The translations under genes were made by a program, and so were the position numbers. A DNA stretch of 64,000 bases from an uncultured Butyricicoccus sp. (lineage in GTDB: Bacteria; Bacillota; Clostridia; Oscillospirales; Butyricicoccaceae): assembly GCA_904420185.1 (NCBI GenBank), contig CAJFUJ010000061.1, forward strand, positions 1 to 64,000. Direction: 5' to 3'. Positions 8,053 through 17,835 of this stretch are shown here, piece after piece. How positions within the stretch are numbered: the stretch's first letter is position 1; each line of letters begins with the position of its first letter. Under the pieces are notes generated by a model. It was not told where the DNA came from. It was given only the letters and a program-made list of their open reading frames with translations, and searched no databases.

Positions 8053-9855
8053 ATGAGTCAATCTCTTCCGGCGCGCGCCGATGTGGACGTGCGCTTTACC
8101 TGGAACCTAAACGATATTTACCCAAATGATGACGCCTGGCGGGCCGCGCTGACCGAGGTGCGCGGCGCCGGGGACCGGCTGCGCGCCTTCCAAGGGCGCC
8201 TGGGCGAAAGCGCGCAGACCCTGCTCGAACTGTTCCGCCTGGAGGACGAACTCTCCCAAACACTGGACAAGCTGGGCAACTACGCCCGCCGCAAGGCCGA
8301 TGAGGACACCCGCAACCCGGTCTATCAGGAGATGAGCGCGCAATTCATGCACCTGGCGGTCGAGTTGAGCCAGGCGTCCGCCTTTGAAACGCCCGAACTG
8401 CTCGCCATCCCGGCGGACACGCTGGACGGCTTCTTTGCCGCCGAACCGGCGCTCGAGCACTACCGGCTGGCCATCACCCGCATCCGCCGCCAAAAAGAAC
8501 ATACCCTGTCCCCCGAATGCGAAGCCCTGCTGGCCGCCGCAGGCCCCATGAGCCAAGCGCCGGACGATATCTTCTCCATGCTCAACGACGCCGACATGAC
8601 CTTCCCGGACGCCGTGGACGGCCAAAATGTGCCCCATCCGGTCACCCATGGCACCTTTGTGCCGCTGCTGCAATCGCCCGACCGCGCGCTGCGCCAGTCG
8701 GCCTTCCGGTCGCTGTACAGCGTATATGGCCAGTTCCGCAACACCTCGGCCGCCATCCTGTCCAGCCAGATGAAGCAGCTGCAATTCTTCGCCAATGCAC
8801 GCAACTACCCCTCCGCCCTGCACGCGGCCCTGGACCAGACTGAGGTACCGGTGGACATCTACCACAACCTGATCGCCACCGTACACAACCATCTGCCCGC
8901 CATGCACCGCTATGTCCGGCTGCGCAAGCGCCTGCTCGGGGTGGACGCGCTGCATTTTTACGACCTCTACACCCCCATGGTCGCAGACCAGGACGTCAAA
9001 GTCGATTACGAGCAGGCCAAACAGACCGCCCTGGCCGCTTTGGCCCCCCTGGGCGAAAGCTATTTGAACCTGCTGCGCGAGGGCTTTGACAACCGCTGGA
9101 TCGACGTATACGAAAACCAAGGCAAGCGTTCGGGCGCCTATTCGGCGGGCGCGTATGGCGTGCACCCCTATGTGCTGCTCAACTACACCGACACGCTCGA
9201 CGATATGTTCACGCTGGTGCACGAAATGGGCCATGCACTGCACTCCTACCTGTCCAACAAGCACCAGTCGGTCACCTACGCCAACTATGTCATCTTTGTC
9301 GCCGAGGTGGCCTCCACCTGCAACGAAGCCCTGCTCATGCAGCACCTGCTCCAGACCACCACCGACAAGCGCCGCCGGGCCTATCTTATCAACCATTTCC
9401 TCGAGCAGTTCCGCGGCACCCTGTACCGGCAGACCATGTTCGCTGAATTCGAACTGTGGTGCAGCGAACAGATCCGCGCCGGGGAGGCGCTGACCGCCGA
9501 AGCACTGTCGGCCAAGTACCAGGCGCTCAACCGCGCCTACTACGGCGAGGACATCGTCCTGGACGAGGAAATCGCACTCGAATGGGCGCGTATCCCGCAT
9601 TTCTACTACGATTTCTACGTCTATCAGTACGCGACCGGCTTTGCCGCAGCGATTGCGCTGTCCCAGCGCATTTTGCACGAAGGCCAACCGGCGGTGGACG
9701 ATTACCTTCGCTTTTTATCCGGCGGCTGCTCGGCCGATCCGGTGACCCTGCTCAAAGGTGCAGGTGTGGATATGGCATCCCCTGCCCCGATTGCCCAGGC
9801 GCTCGAACGGTTCGACGCGCTGATCGGCGAACTGGAAATCCTTTGCAACGAATAA
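8053..9855 (+). CDS. pepF: oligoendopeptidase F (M3 family)
   Basis: HEMGHALHSYLS zinc motif, M3B family sequence throughout. Confidence 0.95.
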   Translation: MSQSLPARADVDVRFTWNLNDIYPNDDAWRAALTEVRGAGDRLRAFQGRLGESAQTLLELFRLEDELSQTLDKLGNYARRKADEDTRNPVYQEMSAQFMHLAVELSQASAFETPELLAIPADTLDGFFAAEPALEHYRLAITRIRRQKEHTLSPECEALLAAAGPMSQAPDDIFSMLNDADMTFPDAVDGQNVPHPVTHGTFVPLLQSPDRALRQSAFRSLYSVYGQFRNTSAAILSSQMKQLQFFANARNYPSALHAALDQTEVPVDIYHNLIATVHNHLPAMHRYVRLRKRLLGVDALHFYDLYTPMVADQDVKVDYEQAKQTALAALAPLGESYLNLLREGFDNRWIDVYENQGKRSGAYSAGAYGVHPYVLLNYTDTLDDMFTLVHEMGHALHSYLSNKHQSVTYANYVIFVAEVASTCNEALLMQHLLQTTTDKRRRAYLINHFLEQFRGTLYRQTMFAEFELWCSEQIRAGEALTAEALSAKYQALNRAYYGEDIVLDEEIALEWARIPHFYYDFYVYQYATGFAAAIALSQRILHEGQPAVDDYLRFLSGGCSADPVTLLKGAGVDMASPAPIAQALERFDALIGELEILCNE

Positions 9856-9890
9856 AATCAGAAACAAAACCTAAGGGCTGTTTGGAAACA

Positions 9891-9926
9891 GCGAAGGCCG
9901 GCTCGTCCTTGTGAGCCGGCCTTCGC
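9891..9926 (+). terminator. terminator-like hairpin downstream of pepF
   Basis: GCGAAGGCCGGCTC / GAGCCGGCCTTCGC 14-bp stem. Confidence 0.7.
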
Positions 9927-9956
9927 CATGCACCAAATAAACGACAAAACCCACCA

Positions 9957-10070
9957 TCCTGGAATGCAAATTCCAGGACAGTGAGTTTTCGGTCAAGCCT
10001 TTTTCAAAAGGCTTGCGGGGTCCAGGGGCAGAGCCCCTGGCGGGGGTGCAGGGGGCTGGCCCCCTGCGGA
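9957..10070 (+). repeat. dispersed palindromic (REP/MITE-like) element, copy 1
   Basis: hairpin TCCTGGAAT-GCAA-ATTCCAGGA then GTTTTCGGTCAAGCCTTTTTCAAAAGGCTTGCGGGGTCCAGGGGCAGAGCCCCTGG...; related copy on minus strand at 41631-41750. Confidence 0.6.
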
Positions 10071-10073
10071 ACG

Positions 10074-11978
10074 TTATGCGTGATTGCTCAGGCAATCGAT
10101 CACAAATTGGGGATCGTTGGTGGTCTTGAGGGTGTGCAGGACGTCCTCGTCCTCCAAGGCGGTGCAGATCCCAGCCAGCAGGTCCAGGTGTTCGTCGCCC
10201 ACACCTGCGATGCCGAAGATCAGCTGGGCTTTTTCCTCACCGAAATCCACACCCTGTGGATATTGCAGCAGGACAACACCCGATTTTTTGACACGAGCCT
10301 TTTCCTCACTGGTGCCGTGTGGGATGGCGACACCCATACCCATGTAGGTGGTGACCAACTTTTCGCGCTCGATCATGGCGTCGATGTACGACTCATCTAC
10401 ACATCCCATATCGACCAGCAAGCGGCCTGCCGTGCGGATGGCTTCCTCCTTGGACACCGGTTCCAGCCCCAGCTTGATGCCCTCGGGGCGGATCAGGCTT
10501 GGACGGGCTTGGTCCGGCTGGTCGGATGCTTGTGCCGGGGACTCTGCCGGTTGGTCGGCCGGTGCATCGGCCGGCTTGTCGGCTGTCAGCTGTTCATAGA
10601 GCTGGTCGAGGTTGGGATCGGCCAGGAAGTTTGCCAGCGTAACCAGCTGGGCCTGGGGTGCGCTGCGGCGGGCGCGGTCGGCCAGAATCTGCTGGCAGAC
10701 CACAATATCGGCGTCCGCCGGGATGTTGTCCACGCTGGTGTTGGTGACAATGAGATCGGGGCGTTCGCCCTTGATGCGGTTGCGGAACTTGGTCGCGCCC
10801 ATGGCCGACGAGCCCATGCCCGCGTCGCAGGCAAAGATAACCTTGTGCACCTGCGCGCCCTGTTTTACAGCCCCCGTATCCGCCGGGAGTGGTTGGCCCT
10901 TGGCCTCGGCCTTCATGGCCTGCATCTTGCTTTGGGCTTCGTCCAGGTTCTTGGCGCCCGCCATTTTGACAATGGGCGCGGCGATAACAAAGGATACGGC
11001 CGCCGCAATGGCCACGCCGATGATGCTGATAAAGATGCTGTCGCGCGGGCTCATCATGATAAAGGCAATGATGGAACCGGGTGCCGCCGGGCCGTTCAGG
11101 CCCGCGCCGGTGATCGAGAAGAAGAAAATGGCGCACATGTTGCCGACAATCGGCGCAAGGATGACCGCCGGGTTCATGAGGATGTACGGGAAGTAGATCT
11201 CATGGATACCACCAAAGAATTGGATGATGATTGCGCCCGGCGCAGAATCCCGGGTGGTGCGGTCCTTGGAAAAGATCCAATAGGCAAGCAGTACGCCGAG
11301 GCCGGGGCCGGGGTTGGTTTCCAGCATGTACATGATCGACTTGCCGGCCTCTGCGACCTGCTCGGCGCCGATTGGGGTGAAAACGCCGTGGTTGATGGCA
11401 TTGTTGAGGAACAGAACCTTGGCAGGCTCCAGGAAGATGGATACGAGCGGCAGCAGGCTGTGCGAAATCAGGAAGCTGACGCCTGCCGAAAGAACCGTCA
11501 GGATGGCGCTCATAACCGGGCCGACTGCGTAGTAACCCAAAATGGCCATAATCATGCCGAAAATGCCGACCGAGAAGTTGTTGATCAACATCTCAAAGCC
11601 CGCAGGCATCCGGTTTTCCATAACCTTGTCAAACTGCTTGATGACCCAGCCCGCCAATGGGCCCATGATCATCGCGCCCATGAGCATGGGCTGGCCTTCG
11701 GTGCCACCGACGCCCGCAATACAGCCCATGACGGCAATGGCGCCCATCACGCGGCCGCGGTCGCCGCCGACCATCTTACCGCCTTGGGCGGCAATCAGGA
11801 TGGGCAGCAGATAGGTAAGCATGTACGGCTGGATGGACGCCAACCTTTCGTTGGGGAACCAGCCTTTTTCAATAAACAGTGCGGTGATAAAGCCCCAGGC
11901 AATAAATGCACCGATGTTGGGCATGACCATCCCGCTCAGGAATTTGCCGAATCTGGCAATTGCGTTTTTCATACGCAA
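10074..11978 (-). CDS. mtlA: PTS mannitol-type EIICBA
   Basis: FGKFLSGMVMPNIGAFIAWG EIIC start, IIB CDAGMGSSAMGA, IIA GMGVAIPHGT. Confidence 0.9.
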   Translation of the reverse strand: MRMKNAIARFGKFLSGMVMPNIGAFIAWGFITALFIEKGWFPNERLASIQPYMLTYLLPILIAAQGGKMVGGDRGRVMGAIAVMGCIAGVGGTEGQPMLMGAMIMGPLAGWVIKQFDKVMENRMPAGFEMLINNFSVGIFGMIMAILGYYAVGPVMSAILTVLSAGVSFLISHSLLPLVSIFLEPAKVLFLNNAINHGVFTPIGAEQVAEAGKSIMYMLETNPGPGLGVLLAYWIFSKDRTTRDSAPGAIIIQFFGGIHEIYFPYILMNPAVILAPIVGNMCAIFFFSITGAGLNGPAAPGSIIAFIMMSPRDSIFISIIGVAIAAAVSFVIAAPIVKMAGAKNLDEAQSKMQAMKAEAKGQPLPADTGAVKQGAQVHKVIFACDAGMGSSAMGATKFRNRIKGERPDLIVTNTSVDNIPADADIVVCQQILADRARRSAPQAQLVTLANFLADPNLDQLYEQLTADKPADAPADQPAESPAQASDQPDQARPSLIRPEGIKLGLEPVSKEEAIRTAGRLLVDMGCVDESYIDAMIEREKLVTTYMGMGVAIPHGTSEEKARVKKSGVVLLQYPQGVDFGEEKAQLIFGIAGVGDEHLDLLAGICTALEDEDVLHTLKTTNDPQFVIDCLSNHA

Positions 11979-12022
11979 GGCAACTCCTTTCCTCTCATCT
12001 CGTTTTCTCTTGGTTTTCTTTT

Positions 12023-12071
12023 GGCTTTCGTTTTATATATTCATTGTACTGTCTGCTTGCCTGCTTTGCAA
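12023..12071 (-). promoter_or_regulatory. mtlA promoter (TTGCAA-17-TACAAT) with downstream AAACGAAAGCC-type repeats
   Basis: -35 at 12066-12071, -10 (ATTGTA on plus) at 12043-12048, motif GGCTTTCGTTTTATATATT 12023-12041. Confidence 0.6.
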
Positions 12072-12249
12072 GCAATAGATTTGGCAACATTGTCCCCGCG
12101 TGCTGATGCCAAGCTGTTCTTTATCAGCATTTTTCCTAAATTCCCTTGGGAATGTCTATGCATTCCGCCGAAAAAAACATCCCATCGGCCGATGAGATCA
12201 CCATTTGGCACCATTCGATCGGACCAAATTTGGATCGTAGCGCGCGATC

Positions 12250-12271
12250 TGCAAAATCCATGGATTTTGCA
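12250..12271. promoter_or_regulatory. 22-bp perfect palindrome TGCAAAATCCATGGATTTTGCA in mtlA-mtlR divergent region
   Basis: direct reading; possible operator. Confidence 0.55.
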
Positions 12272-12396
12272 AACACTTTTGGGATCTTCCAATCGTGGTT
12301 TCTCACGGAAGTCTATTTTTTCCCTATCCACACTTCCAGTAAATATGGTATAATATCAACAGAGATTCTTGCATTTTGGGAAAAGGGGGAACTGCT

Positions 12397-14424
12397 ATGA
12401 ACCGCCAATTGCCGGTGCTCAGCGCCAACGGCAGCCGGCTGCTGCGCAAACTCAGCGAACTACCGCCGGTTTGGTTTACCGCAGCAGCGTTGGCTGAAAG
12501 CATTGGGGTGAGCCGGCGCACCGTCATGCGCGAATTGCCAGGTATGGAAAAATGGCTGGAAGCTGCCGGGTTCCACCTCATCCGCAGCCCCGGACAGGGG
12601 GTCCGCTTGGAAGAGGGCGCTGGGCGGCGCGCTGAGCTGCGCGCGCTGCTGGATAGCAAACAAATTGTTCCCTCACGGTCTGAGCGTATCGATCAGCTGT
12701 TGGTCCTGCTTTTCTCGGCTGGCGAACCAGTCAAAACCACTTATTTGGCGCATATGTTGCAGGTCTCTGAGCATACTTTGTCCAGTGACCTAAACGTGGC
12801 AGCCGATTGGCTGCTGGCCCGCGGCGTCACATTGCGGCGTCGGTCGGGTGTGGGTGTATGGTTGGAAGGTACACCCGAAAGCCTGCGCCGTGCGCTTGGT
12901 GTGCGCCTTCGGCCGCAGCTTGCACAGATGGATTGGCAGAAATTTTTGTCCGACGCGCATACGCCCTTGTCGCTGCTCGACCAGGAAGACACCCGGGCTG
13001 TGGTCAGCGTGCTGCTGGCATTTGAACAAAAGACCACCTTTTGCTTTAGCGACAGCGCCTTCCTCTCCATGGTTTTGCATTTAACACTCCTCGCCGGGCA
13101 GGTGCGCGCCGGCTCTCTTCCCCAACCAGATCCTGCATCCGACTCTGCCGGGGATGCCGCTGCCCTACGCCGCGAACTGGAACAAGCGCTCGGCTTACGC
13201 CTACCGGATGGTGAAACCGACTATTTAAAGCACTGCTTACAGGCGGCCTCCGGCCGCCAGGACTGGGATGATCCTGCGCAAATGCAGATTCGCTATTTGG
13301 CTTCCCTGCTCATCCGGGGCATGGAGCGTGAAACCGGCGTGGAATTGACCGGCTTTTCTTCACTGCGCGAAGATCTCTGCGCCCATTTACGCCCCATGTT
13401 GCTGCGGATTACCCGCGGCGAACGCATTGAAAATGCCCAGCTGCTCCCTATGCAGGAACAATATCCTGCCCTCTGGCAAGCCATGCGGCGGGTGTGTGCA
13501 GAAACGGCTGCCGCACTTGCCCTGCCGCCGATTCCAGACGAGGAGGCTTGTTTTTTGGCCATGCATTTTGGCGCGGTGCTCGAGGAGTGCGAACGAACCC
13601 AGCGGCGCTTGCATGCAGTTGTCGTTTGCCCGAGCGGGATGGCGACCAGCCGGTTTTTGACCAGCCAGCTGGACCGCGAGGTCCCCGAAATCACTGTGGA
13701 CCGCATGTGTGCTATGCGCAGTCTGGATGTGGACGACCTGCGCCGGCACGGCGTGGATTTAATCATCTCGACGGTACCGCTGCAAATCGACTTTCCCCAT
13801 ATTGTAGTCGGCGCTGTGCTGCAAGAAAAGGACCGCATCCAGCTGCGCGATGCAGTTGAAAATTTCCAGCGTCCCACAGCTCCTGTCCGGCAGACCATTG
13901 CACCTGCGGCCGATGTGCGGTACACAGGCGCATTGAGCGCCTGTATTCTCAGCCTGCTGGATACAGTTGCTACCCGCACAGTAGATGCACCCCGCACACG
14001 TATGGATCTCATTTGTGCAGCAGCCCGTCTGTTCTGCACCTCCTCTGCCGGTGCCGAACAGGTGGAGCAGGCACTGCTGCGCCGCGAAAATCTGGGGGAC
14101 ACCCTTTTACCCCCCTTGCAGGCACTGCTGCTGCACTGTAAAACCGATGCCATAGAAGGTTGCCGTCTGGGCTACCTCAAAGCCACGCCGCCGTTTTATG
14201 AGGGAGAAAACCGTATCGAAGGCGCAATCGTCATGTTAGCCCCCACCCAGGGTGAAGAGGTTTGGCAGCCGGTTATGCAGGAGGTCAGCGCGCTTCTCAT
14301 CGACCAGCCGGTGCTGCGCGATGCCTTATATGCCGGCGAACCGGCGCGTGCCGCTGCGTTACTGGAAAACTTTTTAAGCCGCCGTTTTTGCCGGGAGCTG
14401 AGCCGCCGGACTCCGCGGCCCTGA
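12397..14424 (+). CDS. mtlR: PRD-containing transcriptional activator, MtlR-like
   Basis: N-terminal HTHs (IGVSRRTVMRELPGME), PRDs, PTS IIB-like CPSGMATSRFL, C-terminal IIA-like domain; divergent from mtlA. Confidence 0.8.
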   Translation: MNRQLPVLSANGSRLLRKLSELPPVWFTAAALAESIGVSRRTVMRELPGMEKWLEAAGFHLIRSPGQGVRLEEGAGRRAELRALLDSKQIVPSRSERIDQLLVLLFSAGEPVKTTYLAHMLQVSEHTLSSDLNVAADWLLARGVTLRRRSGVGVWLEGTPESLRRALGVRLRPQLAQMDWQKFLSDAHTPLSLLDQEDTRAVVSVLLAFEQKTTFCFSDSAFLSMVLHLTLLAGQVRAGSLPQPDPASDSAGDAAALRRELEQALGLRLPDGETDYLKHCLQAASGRQDWDDPAQMQIRYLASLLIRGMERETGVELTGFSSLREDLCAHLRPMLLRITRGERIENAQLLPMQEQYPALWQAMRRVCAETAAALALPPIPDEEACFLAMHFGAVLEECERTQRRLHAVVVCPSGMATSRFLTSQLDREVPEITVDRMCAMRSLDVDDLRRHGVDLIISTVPLQIDFPHIVVGAVLQEKDRIQLRDAVENFQRPTAPVRQTIAPAADVRYTGALSACILSLLDTVATRTVDAPRTRMDLICAAARLFCTSSAGAEQVEQALLRRENLGDTLLPPLQALLLHCKTDAIEGCRLGYLKATPPFYEGENRIEGAIVMLAPTQGEEVWQPVMQEVSALLIDQPVLRDALYAGEPARAAALLENFLSRRFCRELSRRTPRP

Positions 14425-14527
14425 TCGATATGCCCTGGGAAATATTTTTTAGCGCTGTCCATTTTGGGTGGCGCTTTTTTTGTGCGCCCTATACAAAAAC
14501 ATCCTTTAAAAATTGTTATTTCAACAG

Positions 14528-14582
14528 TTGCAAAGATCATTTTCTGTTGTTATAATAATCATAGGCTTTCGTTTTAAATATT
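14528..14582 (+). promoter_or_regulatory. pfkB promoter TTGCAA-17-TATAAT with downstream GGCTTTCGTTTTAAATATT
   Basis: -35 14528-14533, -10 14551-14556; 19-nt motif at 14564 shared with mtlA promoter (inverted). Confidence 0.65.
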
Positions 14583-14616
14583 TCGGCTGGGCGTTTTACC
14601 GGCAGGAGGTAATCAT

Positions 14617-15546
14617 GTGATTTATACAGTAACCCTGAACCCTGCGCTCGACAAAACGGTCGAGATCCCCAATTTTTCGCTCGACGCGGTCAACCGCATC
14701 GCAAAAATGCGTACCGACCCCGGCGGCAAGGGGCTGAATGTATCCAAGGTCATCGCCAAACTGGGCGGAACCAGCACGGCACTCGGTGTTCTGGGCGGCA
14801 CAACCGGCCGCCGTATTGCTGATGCAATGGAGGAACTTGGCATTTGTTGCAACTTCACCTTTGTGGAGGGCGAAACCCGCACCAATCTCAAGGTCATCGA
14901 TCCCCTGCAACACACCAATACTGACCTAAATGAACCCGGCTTACAGGTGGATTCGGGGACGCTTGCGCGGATGCTCGAACGCCTCACCGGGGTGATTGTG
15001 CCTGGCGATTTGGTCATTTTGTCGGGCAGCCTGCCACAAGGTGCACCGGTTACAACCTATGGCGACTGGACAGCTGCCTGTCAGGCAGCGGGCGCACGCG
15101 TCTTTTTAGATGCGGACGGCGAACCACTCGCCCACGGTCTGGCCGCCAAGCCTTACTTGGTGAAACCCAATCACCATGAGCTATCCCGTCTGACCGGCCG
15201 CACCCTGACCTCGGCCGAGGAACTGCTGGCCGCTGCACGCGACATGATTGCAGGCGGCGTAGAGCGCGTGGTCGTATCTATGGGCGGCGACGGTGCGCTG
15301 TTTGTAGACCAGGACACCGCCTATCGCGCGGAGGGCCTGGACGTGCCGGTCGGCAGCACAGTCGGCGCAGGCGATAGTATGGTCGCAGCGCTGGCTTATG
15401 CCACTGCGCAAGATCTGTCCGCTGGAGACACCGTCCGTTTGGCTGTGGCAACCAGCGCGGCCAACGTCATGTGCAGCGGTTCGCAGGCCGCTGAGCGCAG
15501 CGCAGTTGAAAAACTGCTGCCACGCGTTGTGTTCCACCAGCTTTGA
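14617..15546 (+). CDS. PfkB family hexose kinase (1-phosphofructokinase/tagatose-6-P kinase type)
   Basis: MIYTVTLNPALDKTV, GGKGLNVSKV, VGAGDSMVA; GTG start with GGAGG RBS. Confidence 0.9.
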   Translation: MIYTVTLNPALDKTVEIPNFSLDAVNRIAKMRTDPGGKGLNVSKVIAKLGGTSTALGVLGGTTGRRIADAMEELGICCNFTFVEGETRTNLKVIDPLQHTNTDLNEPGLQVDSGTLARMLERLTGVIVPGDLVILSGSLPQGAPVTTYGDWTAACQAAGARVFLDADGEPLAHGLAAKPYLVKPNHHELSRLTGRTLTSAEELLAAARDMIAGGVERVVVSMGGDGALFVDQDTAYRAEGLDVPVGSTVGAGDSMVAALAYATAQDLSAGDTVRLAVATSAANVMCSGSQAAERSAVEKLLPRVVFHQL

Positions 15547-15585
15547 TCCAGGTTCACTTGTATGATTTTGTGAAGGAGAATTACT

Positions 15586-16848
15586 ATGAAAGCAAAAGCC
15601 GTCCGTTTGCACGCTGCCAACGATTTGCGTCTGGAAGAATTTGAGCTGCCCGAAATCCGCGACGATGAGATCCTCGTCAAGGTGGTTTCGGATAGTGTTT
15701 GTATGTCCACCTATAAATGCGCCATTTTGGGTACCAAGCACAAGCGCGTACACGAAGACGTGGCCGAACACCCGGCCATTATGGGCCACGAATTTGCAGG
15801 CGATATCGTCAAAGTAGGCGCGAAACATGCTGATCGCTTCAAGCCCGGCATGAAATTCACCCTCCAGCCTGCCCTGAACTACAAGGGAACCATGTGGTCG
15901 CCCGGTTACTCGTATGAGTTTTTCGGCGGCGACACGACCTATTGCATCATCCCACCCGAGGTAATGGAGCTGGGCTGCCTGCTCGAATACAAAGGCAAGG
16001 CGTATTATGAGGCCTCGCTGGCCGAACCAATGAGTTGCAGCATCGGTGCGTTTAACGCCTGCTTCCATACCCAGATGGGGGTTTATACCCACGAAATGGG
16101 CATCCGCAAGGGGGGTAAGCTGGCCCTTCTGGCCGCAGCCGGTCCGATGGGCCTGGGTGCGCTGACCTATGCGCTGCACCGCGATGTGCGGCCGTCCATG
16201 GTTGTCGTGACCGATATCAACGCCGACCGGTTAGCCCGTGCCGAACAGCTCTTCCCAGTGGAGCAGGCCGCAAAGGATGGCATCGAACTACACTTCGTCA
16301 ACACCGCCGGCATGGAGGACCCGGCCGCTGTGCTGCGGGATTTGACTGGCGGGACTGGCTTTGACGATGTATTCTGCTATGCGCCGGTTGCCCAGGTCGT
16401 CGAGCTGTCGAGCGCTGTGCTAGGCCGCGACGGCTGCCTGAACTTCTTCGCGGGTCCGACCGATCCCAACTTTTCCGCGCCGATCAATTTCTACGACGTC
16501 CATTACAATTCCACCCACGTCATCGGCACCACGGGCGGCAACACTGCCGACATGATCGAGTCGCTCGAGCTGACCGCCGCCGGCCGGATCGACCCGTCGG
16601 TCATGGTCACCCACATCGGCGGGCTGGACGCCGCCGCCGAAACCACCCTCAACCTGCCCAAGATCCCGGGTGGCAAAAAGCTCATCTACACCCATATCTC
16701 CATGCCGCTGACCGCCATCGAGGATTTCCGCGCCAAGGGCGCCGAAGACGAACGCTTTACCGCGCTGGCCGATATCATCGATGCGCATAGCGGGCTGTGG
16801 TGTCCGGAGGCTGAGGAATACCTGCTCGCACACTGGGTTCAGTCATAA
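15586..16848 (+). CDS. zinc-type dehydrogenase, L-sorbose-1-phosphate reductase-like
   Basis: GHEFAGDIVKVG MDR core; overall length/motifs like SorE-type reductases; operon with PfkB. Confidence 0.7.
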   Translation: MKAKAVRLHAANDLRLEEFELPEIRDDEILVKVVSDSVCMSTYKCAILGTKHKRVHEDVAEHPAIMGHEFAGDIVKVGAKHADRFKPGMKFTLQPALNYKGTMWSPGYSYEFFGGDTTYCIIPPEVMELGCLLEYKGKAYYEASLAEPMSCSIGAFNACFHTQMGVYTHEMGIRKGGKLALLAAAGPMGLGALTYALHRDVRPSMVVVTDINADRLARAEQLFPVEQAAKDGIELHFVNTAGMEDPAAVLRDLTGGTGFDDVFCYAPVAQVVELSSAVLGRDGCLNFFAGPTDPNFSAPINFYDVHYNSTHVIGTTGGNTADMIESLELTAAGRIDPSVMVTHIGGLDAAAETTLNLPKIPGGKKLIYTHISMPLTAIEDFRAKGAEDERFTALADIIDAHSGLWCPEAEEYLLAHWVQS

Positions 16849-16871
16849 CACCAACGAAAGGGGGCGCGTCC

Positions 16872-17624
16872 ATGCAGCAGCGCCGGAAGGAAATTGTAGA
16901 CTTTGTCAACGCCTGTGGCACAGTTCGCTTTTCCCAACTGAAAGCACGCTTCCCGCAAGTGTCTGAGATGACTCTACGCACCGATCTAAAGGCACTGGAC
17001 GATGCCCGCAAGTTGATCCGCATCCATGGCGGCGCAAAATCAGTGGACATGATTGTCGGGACCGACGATTTTTTGCTGCGCCGTGCCCAGCGTTCGGTCC
17101 CACAAAAGACGTGCATCGCGCAAAAAGCCCTGACTTTACTGCGCCCTGACTCCACCATCTATCTGGATTCGGGCAGTACAACCACCGCGTTTGCCCGCGT
17201 CATCCCGGATGAACGCTATCAAATCTTTACCAATAGCTTGTCTTGTGCGAGCGAGCTGTATCACCTGACCCAGGCGCGCGTTTGTCTGATCGGCGGTCTG
17301 CTCAACCGGTATAGCCAAAGCCTTTGTGGCATACAATCCATCGAAGCCATCCGCACCATCCACTTCGATATCGCCTTTTTGGGAACCACCTGTTATTCGG
17401 ATAAAGCCGGGTTTTCCTGTGGTATGGAGGACGAAGCCCACCTAAAACGGGCGGTCATCGAACAGTCCGAACAGAGCTATGTGCTGATGGATGCCAGCAA
17501 GGTGGATTTGACCAGCACGTTTTCCTTTGCGTCGCTGCAAACCGTCACAGGCATTGTATCGGACGGCACGTTGCCCGACACCTTGCTCGCCCGCTGCCGT
17601 GAATTAGACAAAAATATTTTATGA
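16872..17624 (+). CDS. DeoR family transcriptional regulator
   Basis: N-terminal HTH (QQRRKEIVDFVNACGTVRFSQLKARFPQVSEMTLRTDLKALD), sugar-P sensor DSGSTTTAFAR. Confidence 0.9.
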   Translation: MQQRRKEIVDFVNACGTVRFSQLKARFPQVSEMTLRTDLKALDDARKLIRIHGGAKSVDMIVGTDDFLLRRAQRSVPQKTCIAQKALTLLRPDSTIYLDSGSTTTAFARVIPDERYQIFTNSLSCASELYHLTQARVCLIGGLLNRYSQSLCGIQSIEAIRTIHFDIAFLGTTCYSDKAGFSCGMEDEAHLKRAVIEQSEQSYVLMDASKVDLTSTFSFASLQTVTGIVSDGTLPDTLLARCRELDKNIL

Positions 17625-17630
17625 CTGCTC

Positions 17631-17675
17631 CCCCGCCCGCCGGATCTTTTACTGTCCGGCGGGCGGGGCTGTTTT
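17631..17675 (+). terminator. Rho-independent terminator
   Basis: CCCGCCCGCCGGA / TCCGGCGGGCGGG stem, then GCTGTTTTGT. Confidence 0.8.
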
Positions 17676-17835
17676 GTGCTTTCCCATGATGCGGCGCGCA
17701 ATCAACCGTTTTTCTGCACACAATTCCCCCGCATAAGCACAGCCTTTGGCCTCTATCTGTGTTATGAAAGAAACGGGAAACTTTGTACAGCGTTTCCCAC
17801 CGCAAACAGAATCTAAGAGAGAAGAGAGGCTTACT

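Noticed and set aside
8107-9687. 526-aa minus-strand ORF antisense to pepF
   Set aside because: Shadow ORF opposite a strongly conserved M3 peptidase; no RBS or recognisable domain
9981-12353. 790-aa plus-strand ORF antisense to mtlA
   Set aside because: Low-complexity His/Arg/Asp-rich translation typical of antisense reading of a GC-biased gene; the minus frame is clearly mtlA
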